From the NCBI GenBank assembly GCA_903898755.1, contig CAIUGT010000041.1, positions 1-51,602 on the forward strand: 51,602 nt of DNA, in the 5' to 3' direction. How positions within the stretch are numbered: the first letter of the stretch is position 1; each line of letters begins with the position of its first letter. This document shows, one piece after another, positions 1-8,380 of this stretch. The stretch is from an uncultured bacterium. GTDB lineage: Bacteria; Planctomycetota; Phycisphaerae; Phycisphaerales; SM1A02. The position numbers were made by a program, and so were the translations under genes. The notes under the pieces were generated by a model. It was not told where the DNA came from. It saw only the letters and a list, made by a program, of their open reading frames with translations, and made no database searches.

Positions 1-2936
1 ACTGGCGCGGCCTCCAAACGCTCAACCGTATTTTCTAATTGATCCGCCGTCAACGTCAACGTGTCTTGCGCCCGCATGCCGGCGTGGATCAATTCAACGC
101 CACCATCCAGCGTAATGCGATAGCGCGTTTCACCATCTCGGTTCATCACCAACGAATTGTCCCAACGAAAGCGCGTCGAACCACGCACGTCAAACAAGGA
201 TGGTGGCGCGGCTTTCGCTCCCTCATCATCACGATCGAAAATCAAAAGTGTTCCCGCTGTTGGAACATTCGACTCGCCCGTGATGACATTGTGAATCACC
301 TCACTGGACATCAAGCGAAACAATCGTGGCTCATCGGTGCGATCGTCGCGGCCCCACGCGCGGCTTTCAATGCGAACGTCTCCCACGCCATGAATTTCTT
401 GCAAAGAAGATGTTTCCGAACTCAACCCACTTCGCTTCGCGGCGTCGCCCGCGTTTTCCAACGTATTCGTGTCACGGCCCAATGTTAAAATAGCCTGATT
501 CGCCGTAAATTGATCCAATTCGCGCGTGGTGCGATCGGCGGTCGCGCGCACTTTGCCGCGCACATCAAGCGTTGCGCGCCCAACTTTATCTTTGACATAT
601 TTCAAACCATCATTCCACAAGGCCTCCATTTGTGGCTTCTCTGGAATTACTGGCCGCGCCACAGGATTTGGCGCGGAATCCGCAATGGCCTTTGGCCAAT
701 ATCGAAAGCGACCTGTTCCAGGCGAAATCGCGCTGCCAGAATCCTCGTCCACAGTGAGCTCATTCATTAAATCCGCGACCACGTTGCCGCGCACCAATAA
801 TAAATCTGGTCCACGCAGCGCGACACGCTTGGCGGGAATATCCGCGTCCATGGTCGCGGCCCACAACCGTGCGTCCTGCGCCAACAACGCTTGCACCGCG
901 CCTTTGGATTGCACAACAGACAGTTCCATATTTTCCGTAGCGGATTCCTTGCCCATCACTGGACGGAAAGAGCAATCCAATGAATCAGTCCAGAGGCGCT
1001 GCCCTTTATCTTGCGCTTCTACGCCGCCGGTGGCCAACAAACGCTTGGCCTTGGAACTTCCATTTTCAGTTTGCTCCATGGTGAGATCAATGGTCTTGGC
1101 CGACAAACTTGAACCTTCAGGCTGACGCATGGCCATGGCGCCGCCGTCGGCAAGAATGCGCTCAACCGCGGAACCTTTTCCGGTTTTGAAACAATTCACC
1201 AAGAGCCGCTGCGCCACCATGCGAACTTCCTCGGCGTCGGCGTTCACATCGCCGTAGAAATCCGCCTTATACAGTTTGTTTGCATTTTCTCCCGGCTCAA
1301 ATTCCAAATCGACCGACTTTTTCCATTGAATGCGAACCGTGCGCGCGCTCGCTCCCAAATCAGGCGGGCCAACAACGGCGTTGGAAGCATCGCCACTTTG
1401 AATCGCCTCTTGCGCCAAGTTGGGCGCCGCGGCCATGGCAGAAACCGCGGCATCCCCACTGCCAATTCGCATTCGCCCGGCGCCTTCCAAATGTCCTTGC
1501 CCAGACTTGCGCGCAAGATCAAAAGCTTGCCCCTCCAAATCCAAGCGCGGACTCACCAACAAAAATGGTTTATCGCCATAGCCACGCAACGACACGCTTT
1601 CAATTCCAGTTTGATAACGCATGCGGCCGCAATCAATGCGCGCCTGACTTTTTTCGTCATACAACTTGGCGGGCATTCCTTCTATGTCCAATCTGACATC
1701 ATCGGCATTGGGCAATTGATCCGCGGCATCGGTCACAACGGTCATGACCAAACGTCCGCGATATTGAATTTGAATGTGATCCGGCTGCGCGGCGGGCGCG
1801 GCCATGGCCAACAGCAACGGGGACACGCGCCAGTCAACCGCCGATGACAAACGAACATGAGAGGGCTGTAATATTTGGGCAGGAAATGCGCGCGTCATAT
1901 TTTGACCGACCGCGTCGCTTTCCATGCTGAACACAATCGCCAAGCGATCACCATTGATTTGCGTATTGCCTTCGGTTGATGTTCGCAACACGCGGACATC
2001 ATTCTCTAAAATAAGTTTGTAAAAACGTTTCGAAGTTGTCGGTGCCGCGGGCGCCTTTGCGTCGGCTTTGGCCGCGGCCGATTTTGTTGGCCCATTTGCA
2101 TTCGCGTCCTTCGTGCTTGGCGTGGACACCGCCATAACAGCGGGAATTGCAGGAGTATTTGCGCTAGCCACTATTGGTGGCGCCGTGGTATTTGCAGCAG
2201 GTGCGCTTGGCTGGGAACTTTGCGCGCTTGCAACGCGCTCAATTTCAATCGCGCTTAAAGGTCGTTCAACCGTCAAACGCTCAATGCCTTTTCCATCCTC
2301 GGTCAACAACATGGTCAAGCCTTCGCCCTCAAAACGCAGCGCTTCCGTCACCACCTTCACGGATTTGTCGCAACGAATTTCACCAAGCACGCTGTCAAAT
2401 GTGGCTTCAGGCGCGTTGATAATGATGGTCGGTTGATCTTTTGCAAGATCAATCTCGCGGCCATTCACTGGTTTGAAAACCTGAATCACCACATGTCCTT
2501 CAAGTTGCCCGCTTTCAAGCGCGCGCTTGGGAACACGCATGCGTCCATGATCGGCGCTCATGGTGACCATGCGACCACCGGAAGGAAACATCACGGCTTG
2601 CGGCGCTTCCATGCGCAACCACTTGTCAGGCTCGGGGTCAATTCGCGTGGCGTGATATTGCTGCTCAAGCCGTCCCTTGTCATCAGCCACTTGCACCCAC
2701 GCGCCCGATTGCAGGGATATCTGATCGGCTTGTAGAACTTTTGTGGTGCTATTGAATTCTTCTTTCGTCAACGCATCCGGTCTGGGAATATCTTTTGCGT
2801 CAACAATGCGCGGCGTTCGCTTGGCCGATGACGGCGCGTCGCCCACTTGCGACGCGATCAGAATTCCAATCAATCCAATGGCAACTCCAACCGCCGCCGC
2901 AACCCACGGCAACATACGGTTTCGCCGCAGGGACAT
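1..2936 (-). CDS. Giant LptC/LptA-like LPS transport protein (C-terminus cut by window edge)
   Basis: I read an uninterrupted minus-strand frame from an ATG at 2936 to the left edge, giving 978 codons with no stop. The N-terminus has a basic start and one membrane segment (about residues 10-28), as in LptC. A beta-rich LptC/OstA-like region follows (about 50-235), then an Ala/Pro/Thr-rich linker (about 237-302), then a very long beta-rich part with repeated 'D.V..' and 'G.V.A' strands like OstA_N repeats. E. coli LptC is about 190 residues and LptA about 185, so this is far larger and may join both roles in one periplasmic bridge carrying LPS from the inner membrane (inference). The start overlaps the kdsC stop (TGATG), so the two are translationally coupled, and kdsC-lptC adjacency is classical. 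The next gene, outside the window, could be another Lpt component. Confidence 0.72.
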   Translation of the reverse strand, partial: MSLRRNRMLPWVAAAVGVAIGLIGILIASQVGDAPSSAKRTPRIVDAKDIPRPDALTKEEFNSTTKVLQADQISLQSGAWVQVADDKGRLEQQYHATRIDPEPDKWLRMEAPQAVMFPSGGRMVTMSADHGRMRVPKRALESGQLEGHVVIQVFKPVNGREIDLAKDQPTIIINAPEATFDSVLGEIRCDKSVKVVTEALRFEGEGLTMLLTEDGKGIERLTVERPLSAIEIERVASAQSSQPSAPAANTTAPPIVASANTPAIPAVMAVSTPSTKDANANGPTKSAAAKADAKAPAAPTTSKRFYKLILENDVRVLRTSTEGNTQINGDRLAIVFSMESDAVGQNMTRAFPAQILQPSHVRLSSAVDWRVSPLLLAMAAPAAQPDHIQIQYRGRLVMTVVTDAADQLPNADDVRLDIEGMPAKLYDEKSQARIDCGRMRYQTGIESVSLRGYGDKPFLLVSPRLDLEGQAFDLARKSGQGHLEGAGRMRIGSGDAAVSAMAAAPNLAQEAIQSGDASNAVVGPPDLGASARTVRIQWKKSVDLEFEPGENANKLYKADFYGDVNADAEEVRMVAQRLLVNCFKTGKGSAVERILADGGAMAMRQPEGSSLSAKTIDLTMEQTENGSSKAKRLLATGGVEAQDKGQRLWTDSLDCSFRPVMGKESATENMELSVVQSKGAVQALLAQDARLWAATMDADIPAKRVALRGPDLLLVRGNVVADLMNELTVDEDSGSAISPGTGRFRYWPKAIADSAPNPVARPVIPEKPQMEALWNDGLKYVKDKVGRATLDVRGKVRATADRTTRELDQFTANQAILTLGRDTNTLENAGDAAKRSGLSSETSSLQEIHGVGDVRIESRAWGRDDRTDEPRLFRLMSSEVIHNVITGESNVPTAGTLLIFDRDDEGAKAAPPSLFDVRGSTRFRWDNSLVMNRDGETRYRITLDGGVELIHAGMRAQDTLTLTADQLENTVERLEAAP

Positions 2937-3454
2937 CAGCCCCAACCCTCGACTGCGCGTTCCCATTCACCCGATGATTTCAGCAAAAATTCAATGGCTT
3001 CCCGAACTGCGCCGTGTCCGCCATTTTTTGTGGCGTGCCACTTCGCCACCGCCTTGATCTCATCCGTGGCATCCGCGACGGCCATTGGAAATCCAACCAT
3101 CTTCAACATGGGCAGATCGGGCAAGTCATCACCAAGCGCGGCGGTATGTTGGGCGTCAACTCCAAATTTTTTCAAAAGATCCTCAAGCACTTTTTTCTTG
3201 GGACCACTCGCGGAAATTAAATTTTTCACGCCAAGTCCATCTAGCCTGTGCCGCAGCGCCAAACCACCACGCCCCGTAATCACCGCGATTTCTTTTTTGG
3301 CCTCAAGCCACGCGCGAATCGCAAAGCCATCTCGCACATTGAAGCGCTTGGTTTCCGTGCCCCGATCATCGACAAAAATTCCGCCGTCGGTCAAGACGCC
3401 GTCCGAGTCCAAAATGAGAAGCTGAATGTTGTTTGGGGAAGCGGCCTCACGCAT
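2936..3454 (-). CDS. kdsC: KdsC-type HAD phosphatase (3-deoxy-D-manno-octulosonate 8-phosphate phosphatase)
   Basis: 172-residue HAD-superfamily C0 (capless) phosphatase. It should hydrolyse KDO-8-phosphate to KDO for the LPS inner core in the cytoplasm. Motif I is D16-S-D18-G followed by VLTDGG, the KdsC signature. Motif II lies in VITGRGG, a conserved lysine in the GPKKK stretch, and motif IV is GDDLPDLPML. Length matches the family (about 170-190). The frame extends upstream to a TTG at 3472, but the ATG at 3454 starts just before the HAD core and is preferred. The stop overlaps the ATG of the LptC/A-like gene. Some close relatives act on other sugar phosphates, but the LptC neighbour argues for KdsC. 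Confidence 0.85.
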   Translation of the reverse strand: MREAASPNNIQLLILDSDGVLTDGGIFVDDRGTETKRFNVRDGFAIRAWLEAKKEIAVITGRGGLALRHRLDGLGVKNLISASGPKKKVLEDLLKKFGVDAQHTAALGDDLPDLPMLKMVGFPMAVADATDEIKAVAKWHATKNGGHGAVREAIEFLLKSSGEWERAVEGWG

Positions 3455-3574
3455 GCGGCAAGAGTAACGCAATCGGCGAAAGAATTGGAACTGCGTCGTG
3501 AATTCATCAAGCGATTCATTCCATGCGCGTAATGCGCATTCGTGATCAATTGCATATTGAATTTCAGCGGCGTA

Positions 3575-4390
3575 CTAACTGGTAAACAACAACGCCGTGG
3601 CGTCGTAGGCGACGTGCGTGCCCGCGGCTATGCCAAAACCGCGCAATTGAAAAACAACTCCAAACCAACTACCCGCCAGCATTAAAAAAATTACGCGCCC
3701 CCATTGCAATGCCCCTGTGATATCGCGAATAGGGTGATACACGGTGAACAACATCGAGCTCACCACAAGGGCGATCAACCAGGCGTTGCGCTCTTTCATT
3801 TTGGCCACATCAAATAGCAACATATGAAGGCCGCCCATGAGCGCCATTCGGAAAAGTAATTCCTCATAAATACCAGCACCAGCCGCCATCGACGCGCGCC
3901 CAACAATATCAAGCGAACGAATGGAATCTTCACTGACTTGATTGCCCCCAATGAGCAAGTGCGCGCGGCCAATCACCGCCGCGACCACCAACAGCGGCGC
4001 GGCAAGTGCGAAACTTTCCATCCACATGAATGCAATGGTGCGCCAGCGAATAATCCATGGCAACCCCGCCACGATTTGCCAAATCAACAGAGTCAATATC
4101 AACGCCACGGATGGCAACGACATTGCGGAAACATGCAAATCCTCCGCACGCACTCCAAAGAGCCTGAAAAAATTCACCAAGCCACTGTGCGCGCGATTGG
4201 TCAAAACCATTTCATCATGGCGCAACCAGAACACCAAACCACATTCATAGAATGCAACAAGCGGCGTTAGGAACGCAAGAATTTCCAGAGGACGATTTGA
4301 GTCCTCTGCGTAATGAAATCGCGAAGCAAAGCGGGACTGGGTCGCAGTCTTCACGCGTGAAGAAACGCCGCGGGATGCGGCTTTTCTCAA
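3575..4390 (-). CDS. CPBP-family intramembrane metalloprotease
   Basis: 271-residue polytopic membrane protein with about seven hydrophobic segments. It carries the CPBP (Abi/Rce1-like) motifs: E176-E177-x3-R181 (YEELLFR), F215-x3-H219 (FTVYH) and a third motif around H259-V-A-Y-D263. These residues form the glutamate/histidine active site in Rce1-type proteases, so the protein is probably an active membrane-embedded protease; the substrate is unknown. The apparent start is a TTG at 4390 that overlaps the rpsT stop (TTGA), suggesting coupled translation. A GTG 12 codons downstream is an alternative. The hydrophilic first 30 residues are low in information, so the start is uncertain. Confidence 0.78.
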   Translation of the reverse strand: MRKAASRGVSSRVKTATQSRFASRFHYAEDSNRPLEILAFLTPLVAFYECGLVFWLRHDEMVLTNRAHSGLVNFFRLFGVRAEDLHVSAMSLPSVALILTLLIWQIVAGLPWIIRWRTIAFMWMESFALAAPLLVVAAVIGRAHLLIGGNQVSEDSIRSLDIVGRASMAAGAGIYEELLFRMALMGGLHMLLFDVAKMKERNAWLIALVVSSMLFTVYHPIRDITGALQWGRVIFLMLAGSWFGVVFQLRGFGIAAGTHVAYDATALLFTS

Positions 4391-4722
4391 GCGGTCTTAC
4401 TGACCTTGGTCTTGGCCTTGGACTTGCTTGGCTTCGTCGTTGGCGTCTCCACCTTTGGCGAACGAAGTGCGTTCAACTTGCGAGCCAACAAACTTTTGCG
4501 ACGTGCCGCAGTGTTCGGATGAATTGTTCGCTTGCCAGCGACGCGATCCAAAATCGCGGTGGCAGATCGAAGTTCAAGCTCCGCCTTGACCACATCACCC
4601 GCTTGAAGGGCTGACATGAATTGACGGGTGCCTTCTTTAATCAACCGCTTGCGGTGATTATTGACGGCGTTTTGCTTCTTATTTTGACGGACTCTTTTTT
4701 CAGCTGATTTACTATTTGGCAA
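4387..4722 (-). CDS. rpsT: 30S ribosomal protein bS20
   Basis: 111-residue basic protein with the S20 signature: MPNSKSAEKRVRQ at the N-terminus, then NNHRKRLIK and a central GKRTIHPNTAARRKSLLARKLN. It binds 16S rRNA in the small subunit. It is longer than E. coli S20 (87) owing to a Lys/Thr/Pro-rich tail after about residue 88. The start is a TTG, supported by a good Shine-Dalgarno at 4728-4733; no ATG lies near. E. coli rpsT also starts with UUG, where it is linked to autoregulation. The downstream CPBP gene overlaps it by 4 bases. Confidence 0.93.
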   Translation of the reverse strand: MPNSKSAEKRVRQNKKQNAVNNHRKRLIKEGTRQFMSALQAGDVVKAELELRSATAILDRVAGKRTIHPNTAARRKSLLARKLNALRSPKVETPTTKPSKSKAKTKVSKTA

Positions 4723-4727
4723 ATTGG

Positions 4728-4733
4728 TTCTCC
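4728..4733 (-). promoter_or_regulatory. Shine-Dalgarno site deciding the rpsT UUG start
   Basis: On the minus strand this reads GGAGAA, five bases before the TTG at 4722-4720. It supports UUG as the true rpsT start codon and argues against an annotation error. Confidence 0.6.
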
Positions 4734-4862
4734 GATGGGTCGAGAAGTATCGCCAATTTCAACAAGAAAGGCAAGTGGCTTTTCCATTTTCCTCTTGACG
4801 AGAACGGCTCCAAGCATCACACTGCCATTTCGGGCAATTTCGCCCGGGAGACCCCCCCTCGA

Positions 4863-6098
4863 ATGGCTACTCGTCCCGCCGGATCCGGCGTCCTCGTCAC
4901 ACTCGTTGTATTTGTTCTGACCACCGTTGCATTCATGGTTGCGTTTGTTGTCGTTCTTGGACAATCATCCGCGGCCATCGACGATTTGCAGAAAATAAAA
5001 GATACAAATAAAAACTTGAATTCCCAATTGGCTACCGCCAAGAAAGATGCGGAGGCTCTTGCCGCAACGCAAACTGAGTTGACCACGGATCGTGATCGAT
5101 TGAAGTCCACCGTTGCGCAACAAGAAAGCACGCTGCAAGGAACTGGAAAGAAAACCGCTGAACTGCAATCGCAGATTGACGCGTTGAACAAATCCCTTGC
5201 AGACGCAATCGCCGAACATCTCACGGCAACCGAGGCCACGAAAAATACAATCGCGCCTTTCACCAATGCGACAACTGATTACGCCAAAAGCGTGGAAGAG
5301 ATGCAAAAAATCGCCCATGATTCCAAAGAGGAACTTGAGCAACGCTATCGCGCGCGCATTGAAGACTTACAAAAAAATATCGATGGCCTTGGCGCGGAGC
5401 GTGACACGCTTCGAACCAAGCTTGAGCAAGCCGAGAAAAAGCTTGTGCAATTCGAAGTCAAGCCAGAAGATCCCTCCAGCCTTGTCGACGGACACATTAT
5501 TGAAGTTGGCGGACCTGATTCAACGGTGTATTTGGACATTGGACAAAAGCACCGGGTTGTTCCTGGAATGACCTTTGAAGTCTTCTCCACACCAGAGCAA
5601 GTCCAAAACAACAAAGACGGCGCGCTTCGCGGCAAAGCCAGCATTCAAGTCTTGCGCGTCACCGACGACACTTCAACCGCGCGCGTGACACGCAGTTCGC
5701 CCAATCAGCCGGTCAATCGCAATGATGTTCTGATTAACGCCGTCTATAGTCCAACCTACACCTACCGCATGTTGGTCTATGGAAAATTTGATGTGAACAA
5801 TGATGGCAAGGCCTCGGCTGGTGAAACATCTGTCATTCGAAATCGAATTCAAGAATGGGGCGGGGTTGTCATTGATAGTGAAAAAGTCACAGGCGATCTT
5901 GATTTCATTGTGATTGGCAACCCTCCACCGAAACCTTCGGAACCTTCGGCCACGGCTGGCGATATTGAAACGCAGGCTTACACGCAGGCTAAAAACGAAT
6001 ACGACACCTATGAACGCATCACGAAGGAAGCCAAGGACGCGCGCATTCCAATGTTGAATTGGAATCGATTCAAGGCTTTGACCGGTCAAGGCAACTAA
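4863..6098 (+). CDS. Membrane-anchored coiled-coil protein with BRCT-like C-terminal domain
   Basis: 411 residues, family not recognised by name. Residues 9-33 are a single transmembrane anchor. About 38-200 is a long Glu/Lys/Gln-rich coiled coil. About 210-300 looks like a small beta domain (VDGHIIEVGG...VVPGMTFEVF). About 300-360 resembles a BRCT fold: 'MLVYGKFDV', then helix-like 'IRNRIQEWGG', then 'DLDFIVIG'. Between the first strand and helix is DVNNDGKASAGE, a textbook 12-residue EF-hand loop (ligands D1, N3, D5, S9, E12). The tail has another charged helix. The ATG at 4863 is chosen because GGGAG lies upstream and the anchor follows at once; a TTG extension at 4716 would overlap rpsT. 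The lpxL-like gene starts 3 bases after the stop, so they form an operon. An envelope structural or scaffold role is a guess. Confidence 0.75.
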   Translation: MATRPAGSGVLVTLVVFVLTTVAFMVAFVVVLGQSSAAIDDLQKIKDTNKNLNSQLATAKKDAEALAATQTELTTDRDRLKSTVAQQESTLQGTGKKTAELQSQIDALNKSLADAIAEHLTATEATKNTIAPFTNATTDYAKSVEEMQKIAHDSKEELEQRYRARIEDLQKNIDGLGAERDTLRTKLEQAEKKLVQFEVKPEDPSSLVDGHIIEVGGPDSTVYLDIGQKHRVVPGMTFEVFSTPEQVQNNKDGALRGKASIQVLRVTDDTSTARVTRSSPNQPVNRNDVLINAVYSPTYTYRMLVYGKFDVNNDGKASAGETSVIRNRIQEWGGVVIDSEKVTGDLDFIVIGNPPPKPSEPSATAGDIETQAYTQAKNEYDTYERITKEAKDARIPMLNWNRFKALTGQGN

Positions 6099-6101
6099 AT
6101 C

Positions 6102-7130
6102 ATGAGCGCCGCAATCAAGCGGCTGACGCACCTCTCGCAATACGCACTTGTTCGTGGTTTCGCTGGCCTTTTTCATTTATTTGAAGGCGAGCAAAATATG
6201 CGCACCACGGCGATGTTCGCCAAGTTATTCACGCAGCTTGGGGCGAAACGTCTTCTTCGAGCGGGCGTGAATATTCGACGCGCGTTTCCCGACATGCCTG
6301 AAGCGCAAGCCAATCAACTTGCCGAGGACAGTGTTGTCAGCATGCTTCAATTGTTCATGGTGGAAAGCATGCTCACACCGCAGCGCTTGCACGCGCGAAA
6401 TTGGGCGGACAGCATCACGTTGGGTTCGGTTGGTCCGCACATGGATTTTCTTCTTTCAAAGCAACCCGCAATTTTAGTCACAGGTCATTGCGGCAACTGG
6501 GAATTGCTTGGCTTCGCTTTGGCTGTTCTTGATTTCCATCTCACGGCCCTCGCTCGCCCGCTGGATAATCCGTATTTGGATGAGTGGCTGCTTGACATGC
6601 GCCGACGCCGAGGGTTAAGCGTTCTTTCAAAATGGAACGCCACGCAGGAATTACAAAATCTCATTCTTGAAGGTGGACGCATTGGCTTCATCGCGGATCA
6701 AAATGCCGGTGACGATGGACTGTTTGTTCCCTTCTTTGGCCAACTCGCCAGCAGTTACAAAAGCATTGGGCTTCTTGCCATGCGATATCGCATTCCAGTT
6801 TTTGTGGGGACCGCGGTCAGGGAAACAAACCGCCTGAAGTACCGTCTTGAAATCGTGGATCGAATCAACCCAGAAGATTGGGAAGCATTCGAGGATCCTT
6901 TGTTCTACATCACAGCTCGGTTCAACCGCGGCATTGAAAATGCGATCCGCATGGCGCCTGAACAATATTTATGGGTTCACCGCCGCTGGAAAAGTCGTCC
7001 AAAGTGGGAACGGGAAGGCAAGACCATGCCGGAGCGTGTTCGTGAAAAATTGCGCTCGCTTCCGTGGTTGACTGAGCCGGAATTAGATCGTCTATTCAAC
7101 CCGCACATTGAAGCCCTGCCCGCGCGTTGA
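6102..7130 (+). CDS. LpxL/HtrB-type lysophospholipid (lipid A) acyltransferase
   Basis: 342-residue inner-membrane-associated acyltransferase of the LpxL/LpxM family, which adds secondary acyl chains to lipid A. The catalytic H-x4-E motif is H129-C-G-N-W-E134 in TGHCGNWE. Other family blocks are present: FIADQNAGDDGLFVPFFG, which is the usual DQ...G...FFG region, and EQYLWVHRRWKSRP near the C-terminus. Length is slightly above E. coli LpxL (306). It follows the coiled-coil gene by 3 bases and fits the LPS theme of this region. The fatty acid used and the position acylated cannot be told from sequence. Confidence 0.87.
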   Translation: MSAAIKRLTHLSQYALVRGFAGLFHLFEGEQNMRTTAMFAKLFTQLGAKRLLRAGVNIRRAFPDMPEAQANQLAEDSVVSMLQLFMVESMLTPQRLHARNWADSITLGSVGPHMDFLLSKQPAILVTGHCGNWELLGFALAVLDFHLTALARPLDNPYLDEWLLDMRRRRGLSVLSKWNATQELQNLILEGGRIGFIADQNAGDDGLFVPFFGQLASSYKSIGLLAMRYRIPVFVGTAVRETNRLKYRLEIVDRINPEDWEAFEDPLFYITARFNRGIENAIRMAPEQYLWVHRRWKSRPKWEREGKTMPERVREKLRSLPWLTEPELDRLFNPHIEALPAR

Positions 7131-7202
7131 TATTTTCTTTCTCCATTCACCAACACCGCCCATACATTTTTTCACTTTCACCGCTAGTCTTCAGAACTCA
7201 AT

Positions 7203-7511
7203 ATGCCGCAGCGACAATTGGTCATTCTTTCTAGAACAAACAACAAAGACGGCTCCCTTGGCGCTATTGGTAGCCGTAAGGAAGTCATCCAATCGCTTGC
7301 GCTGCGCAATACGGTCGCTGAAATAGATGGCGGAGACATTTTGTATGGACCAGGTGTCGACATTGAATTGTCCCCTGGACAAGATCCTGTTTTGCAAATG
7401 CTTTTAACCATCACTGATGATGACATTGCATGGCCCGTCATTCAGCGCTTGGCCAAAGATTTGCAATGGAAACTATTAGATCCCGTCAAGGGAACTGAAT
7501 ACACCCCGTAA
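7203..7511 (+). CDS. Small conserved-looking protein of unknown function
   Basis: 102 residues starting MPQRQLVILSR. No signal peptide, membrane segment or known motif is visible. The protein is mixed alpha/beta in pattern, with an acidic middle (DPVLQMLLTITDDDIAWPVI). Codon pattern and amino-acid composition resemble neighbouring genes, and no competing reading frame is convincing on the other strand. It lies 72 bases after the acyltransferase on the same strand, so it may be its own unit. I do not recognise the family; a planctomycete-restricted protein is likely. Confidence 0.6.
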   Translation: MPQRQLVILSRTNNKDGSLGAIGSRKEVIQSLALRNTVAEIDGGDILYGPGVDIELSPGQDPVLQMLLTITDDDIAWPVIQRLAKDLQWKLLDPVKGTEYTP

Positions 7512-7532
7512 ATCACGCCTTGAATTTATAAA

Positions 7533-7922
7533 TTAATCCAGCGTTTCGCTTTCGATGTCGGCGGCTTCGCCCTTCAACTTCTTTTCCGCATAGCGACGCA
7601 TCCAATTTTCCCAGGTCTTGCCTGCCGCAGCGTCCTTGCCCGTGAAACACAATGTTTGAATTGTTGATTGCTCCACCGTGATTCGTGAGCGGCCATCTTT
7701 GGGAAGAATGCGAACCGCGTGAGGCGCTGCGTTGGTGCGTTTGAGATCAAAGACATAGCCTTCAATCGCGCTTCCGTCCTTCAGTTCTAAAGTGACATCG
7801 CCACGGAAACTACATGCGGCTGTCAACGCTTCTTCAAATGCGGCGGCGTTCGTAAAGTCCACACGCGTTGTTTCCAAATCCATTTTGGCCTCAATATTCG
7901 CTTGGTTTTGTGTTTCAATCAT
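7533..7922 (-). CDS. Small protein with possible Sm/SH3-like beta barrel, unknown function
   Basis: 129 residues. The central part (RGDVTLELKDG, then IEGYVFDLK, then VRILPKDG and ITVEQSTIQTLCF) has the strand-turn pattern 'V.LKDG..IEGYV' seen in Sm-like or SH3-like barrels. The C-terminus has a charged helix with GKTWENWMRRYAEKK. The start ATG overlaps the stop of the upstream gene (ATGA at 7919-7922), so the pair is probably translationally coupled; M14 (7883) is an alternative start. The fold is an inference from pattern only, and no catalytic residues are evident. Confidence 0.68.
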   Translation of the reverse strand: MIETQNQANIEAKMDLETTRVDFTNAAAFEEALTAACSFRGDVTLELKDGSAIEGYVFDLKRTNAAPHAVRILPKDGRSRITVEQSTIQTLCFTGKDAAAGKTWENWMRRYAEKKLKGEAADIESETLD

Positions 7923-8281
7923 GCGTTCACCATGAACTCATTGCTTGCCTGGGCTTGATTGGCCAAAGCCTCATCAAGTTGGCGGATCAATACCTCAACA
8001 TCGCTTATGGCTTTCTGCATTGAATTGCAGCCTTGGGCTAAGGTCATTGGGTCTTTGGAGCCCTTTGCCTGGCTACGCGCGGTTAAAGCGCTGGCATGAT
8101 CCTTAAGGCTTTGCGCCAAAAGACATGCATCACGCAAGGCTTGCAGCCTTGGATCATTGCTTGCGACGCCGTGAAGGGCCGCTGTTCCTGAAAGTCGAAG
8201 TGAAGGATTCGGCTCCGCCGAGGTCTTCACTTCTGTCACGCGGGTCGCCATTAAAGGCTTCCCAAAAAAGGATCCATCCAT
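7919..8281 (-). CDS. Hypothetical alpha-helical protein, coupled to downstream Sm-like gene
   Basis: About 120 residues, family not recognised. The second half is helical and rich in Ala, Gln and Leu, with a possible coiled-coil stretch (DVEVLIRQLDEALANQAQA). No signal peptide or membrane segment. The frame runs up to a TTG at 8317; the ATG at 8281 is used here, with GAGAAG about nine bases upstream. An ATG at 8251, preceded by GGGAAG, is equally possible. It overlaps the next gene by 4 bases, and its upstream side faces galE divergently across 99 bases. Confidence 0.58.
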   Translation of the reverse strand: MDGSFFGKPLMATRVTEVKTSAEPNPSLRLSGTAALHGVASNDPRLQALRDACLLAQSLKDHASALTARSQAKGSKDPMTLAQGCNSMQKAISDVEVLIRQLDEALANQAQASNEFMVNA

Positions 8282-8380
8282 GGAATGTATCTTCTCAAGT
8301 TGGAGCGGATTAGGCAAGTTGCCTTATTTCCCGCAAATCACTGATTTGATCTTCTCAAAATCCATTATGGAACTATTTCA

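Noticed and set aside
526-1125. Long plus-strand reading frames over 39-3425
   Set aside because: They are antisense to the continuous minus-strand LptC/A-like and kdsC frames and have no recognisable protein features.
3523-3539. ATGCGC/GCGCAT hairpin between kdsC and the CPBP gene
   Set aside because: Six-base stem with no T run in either direction; could be chance.
4716-4862. N-terminal extension of the coiled-coil protein from a TTG
   Set aside because: It overlaps the rpsT start and its ribosome site, and the ATG at 4863 is followed directly by the membrane anchor.
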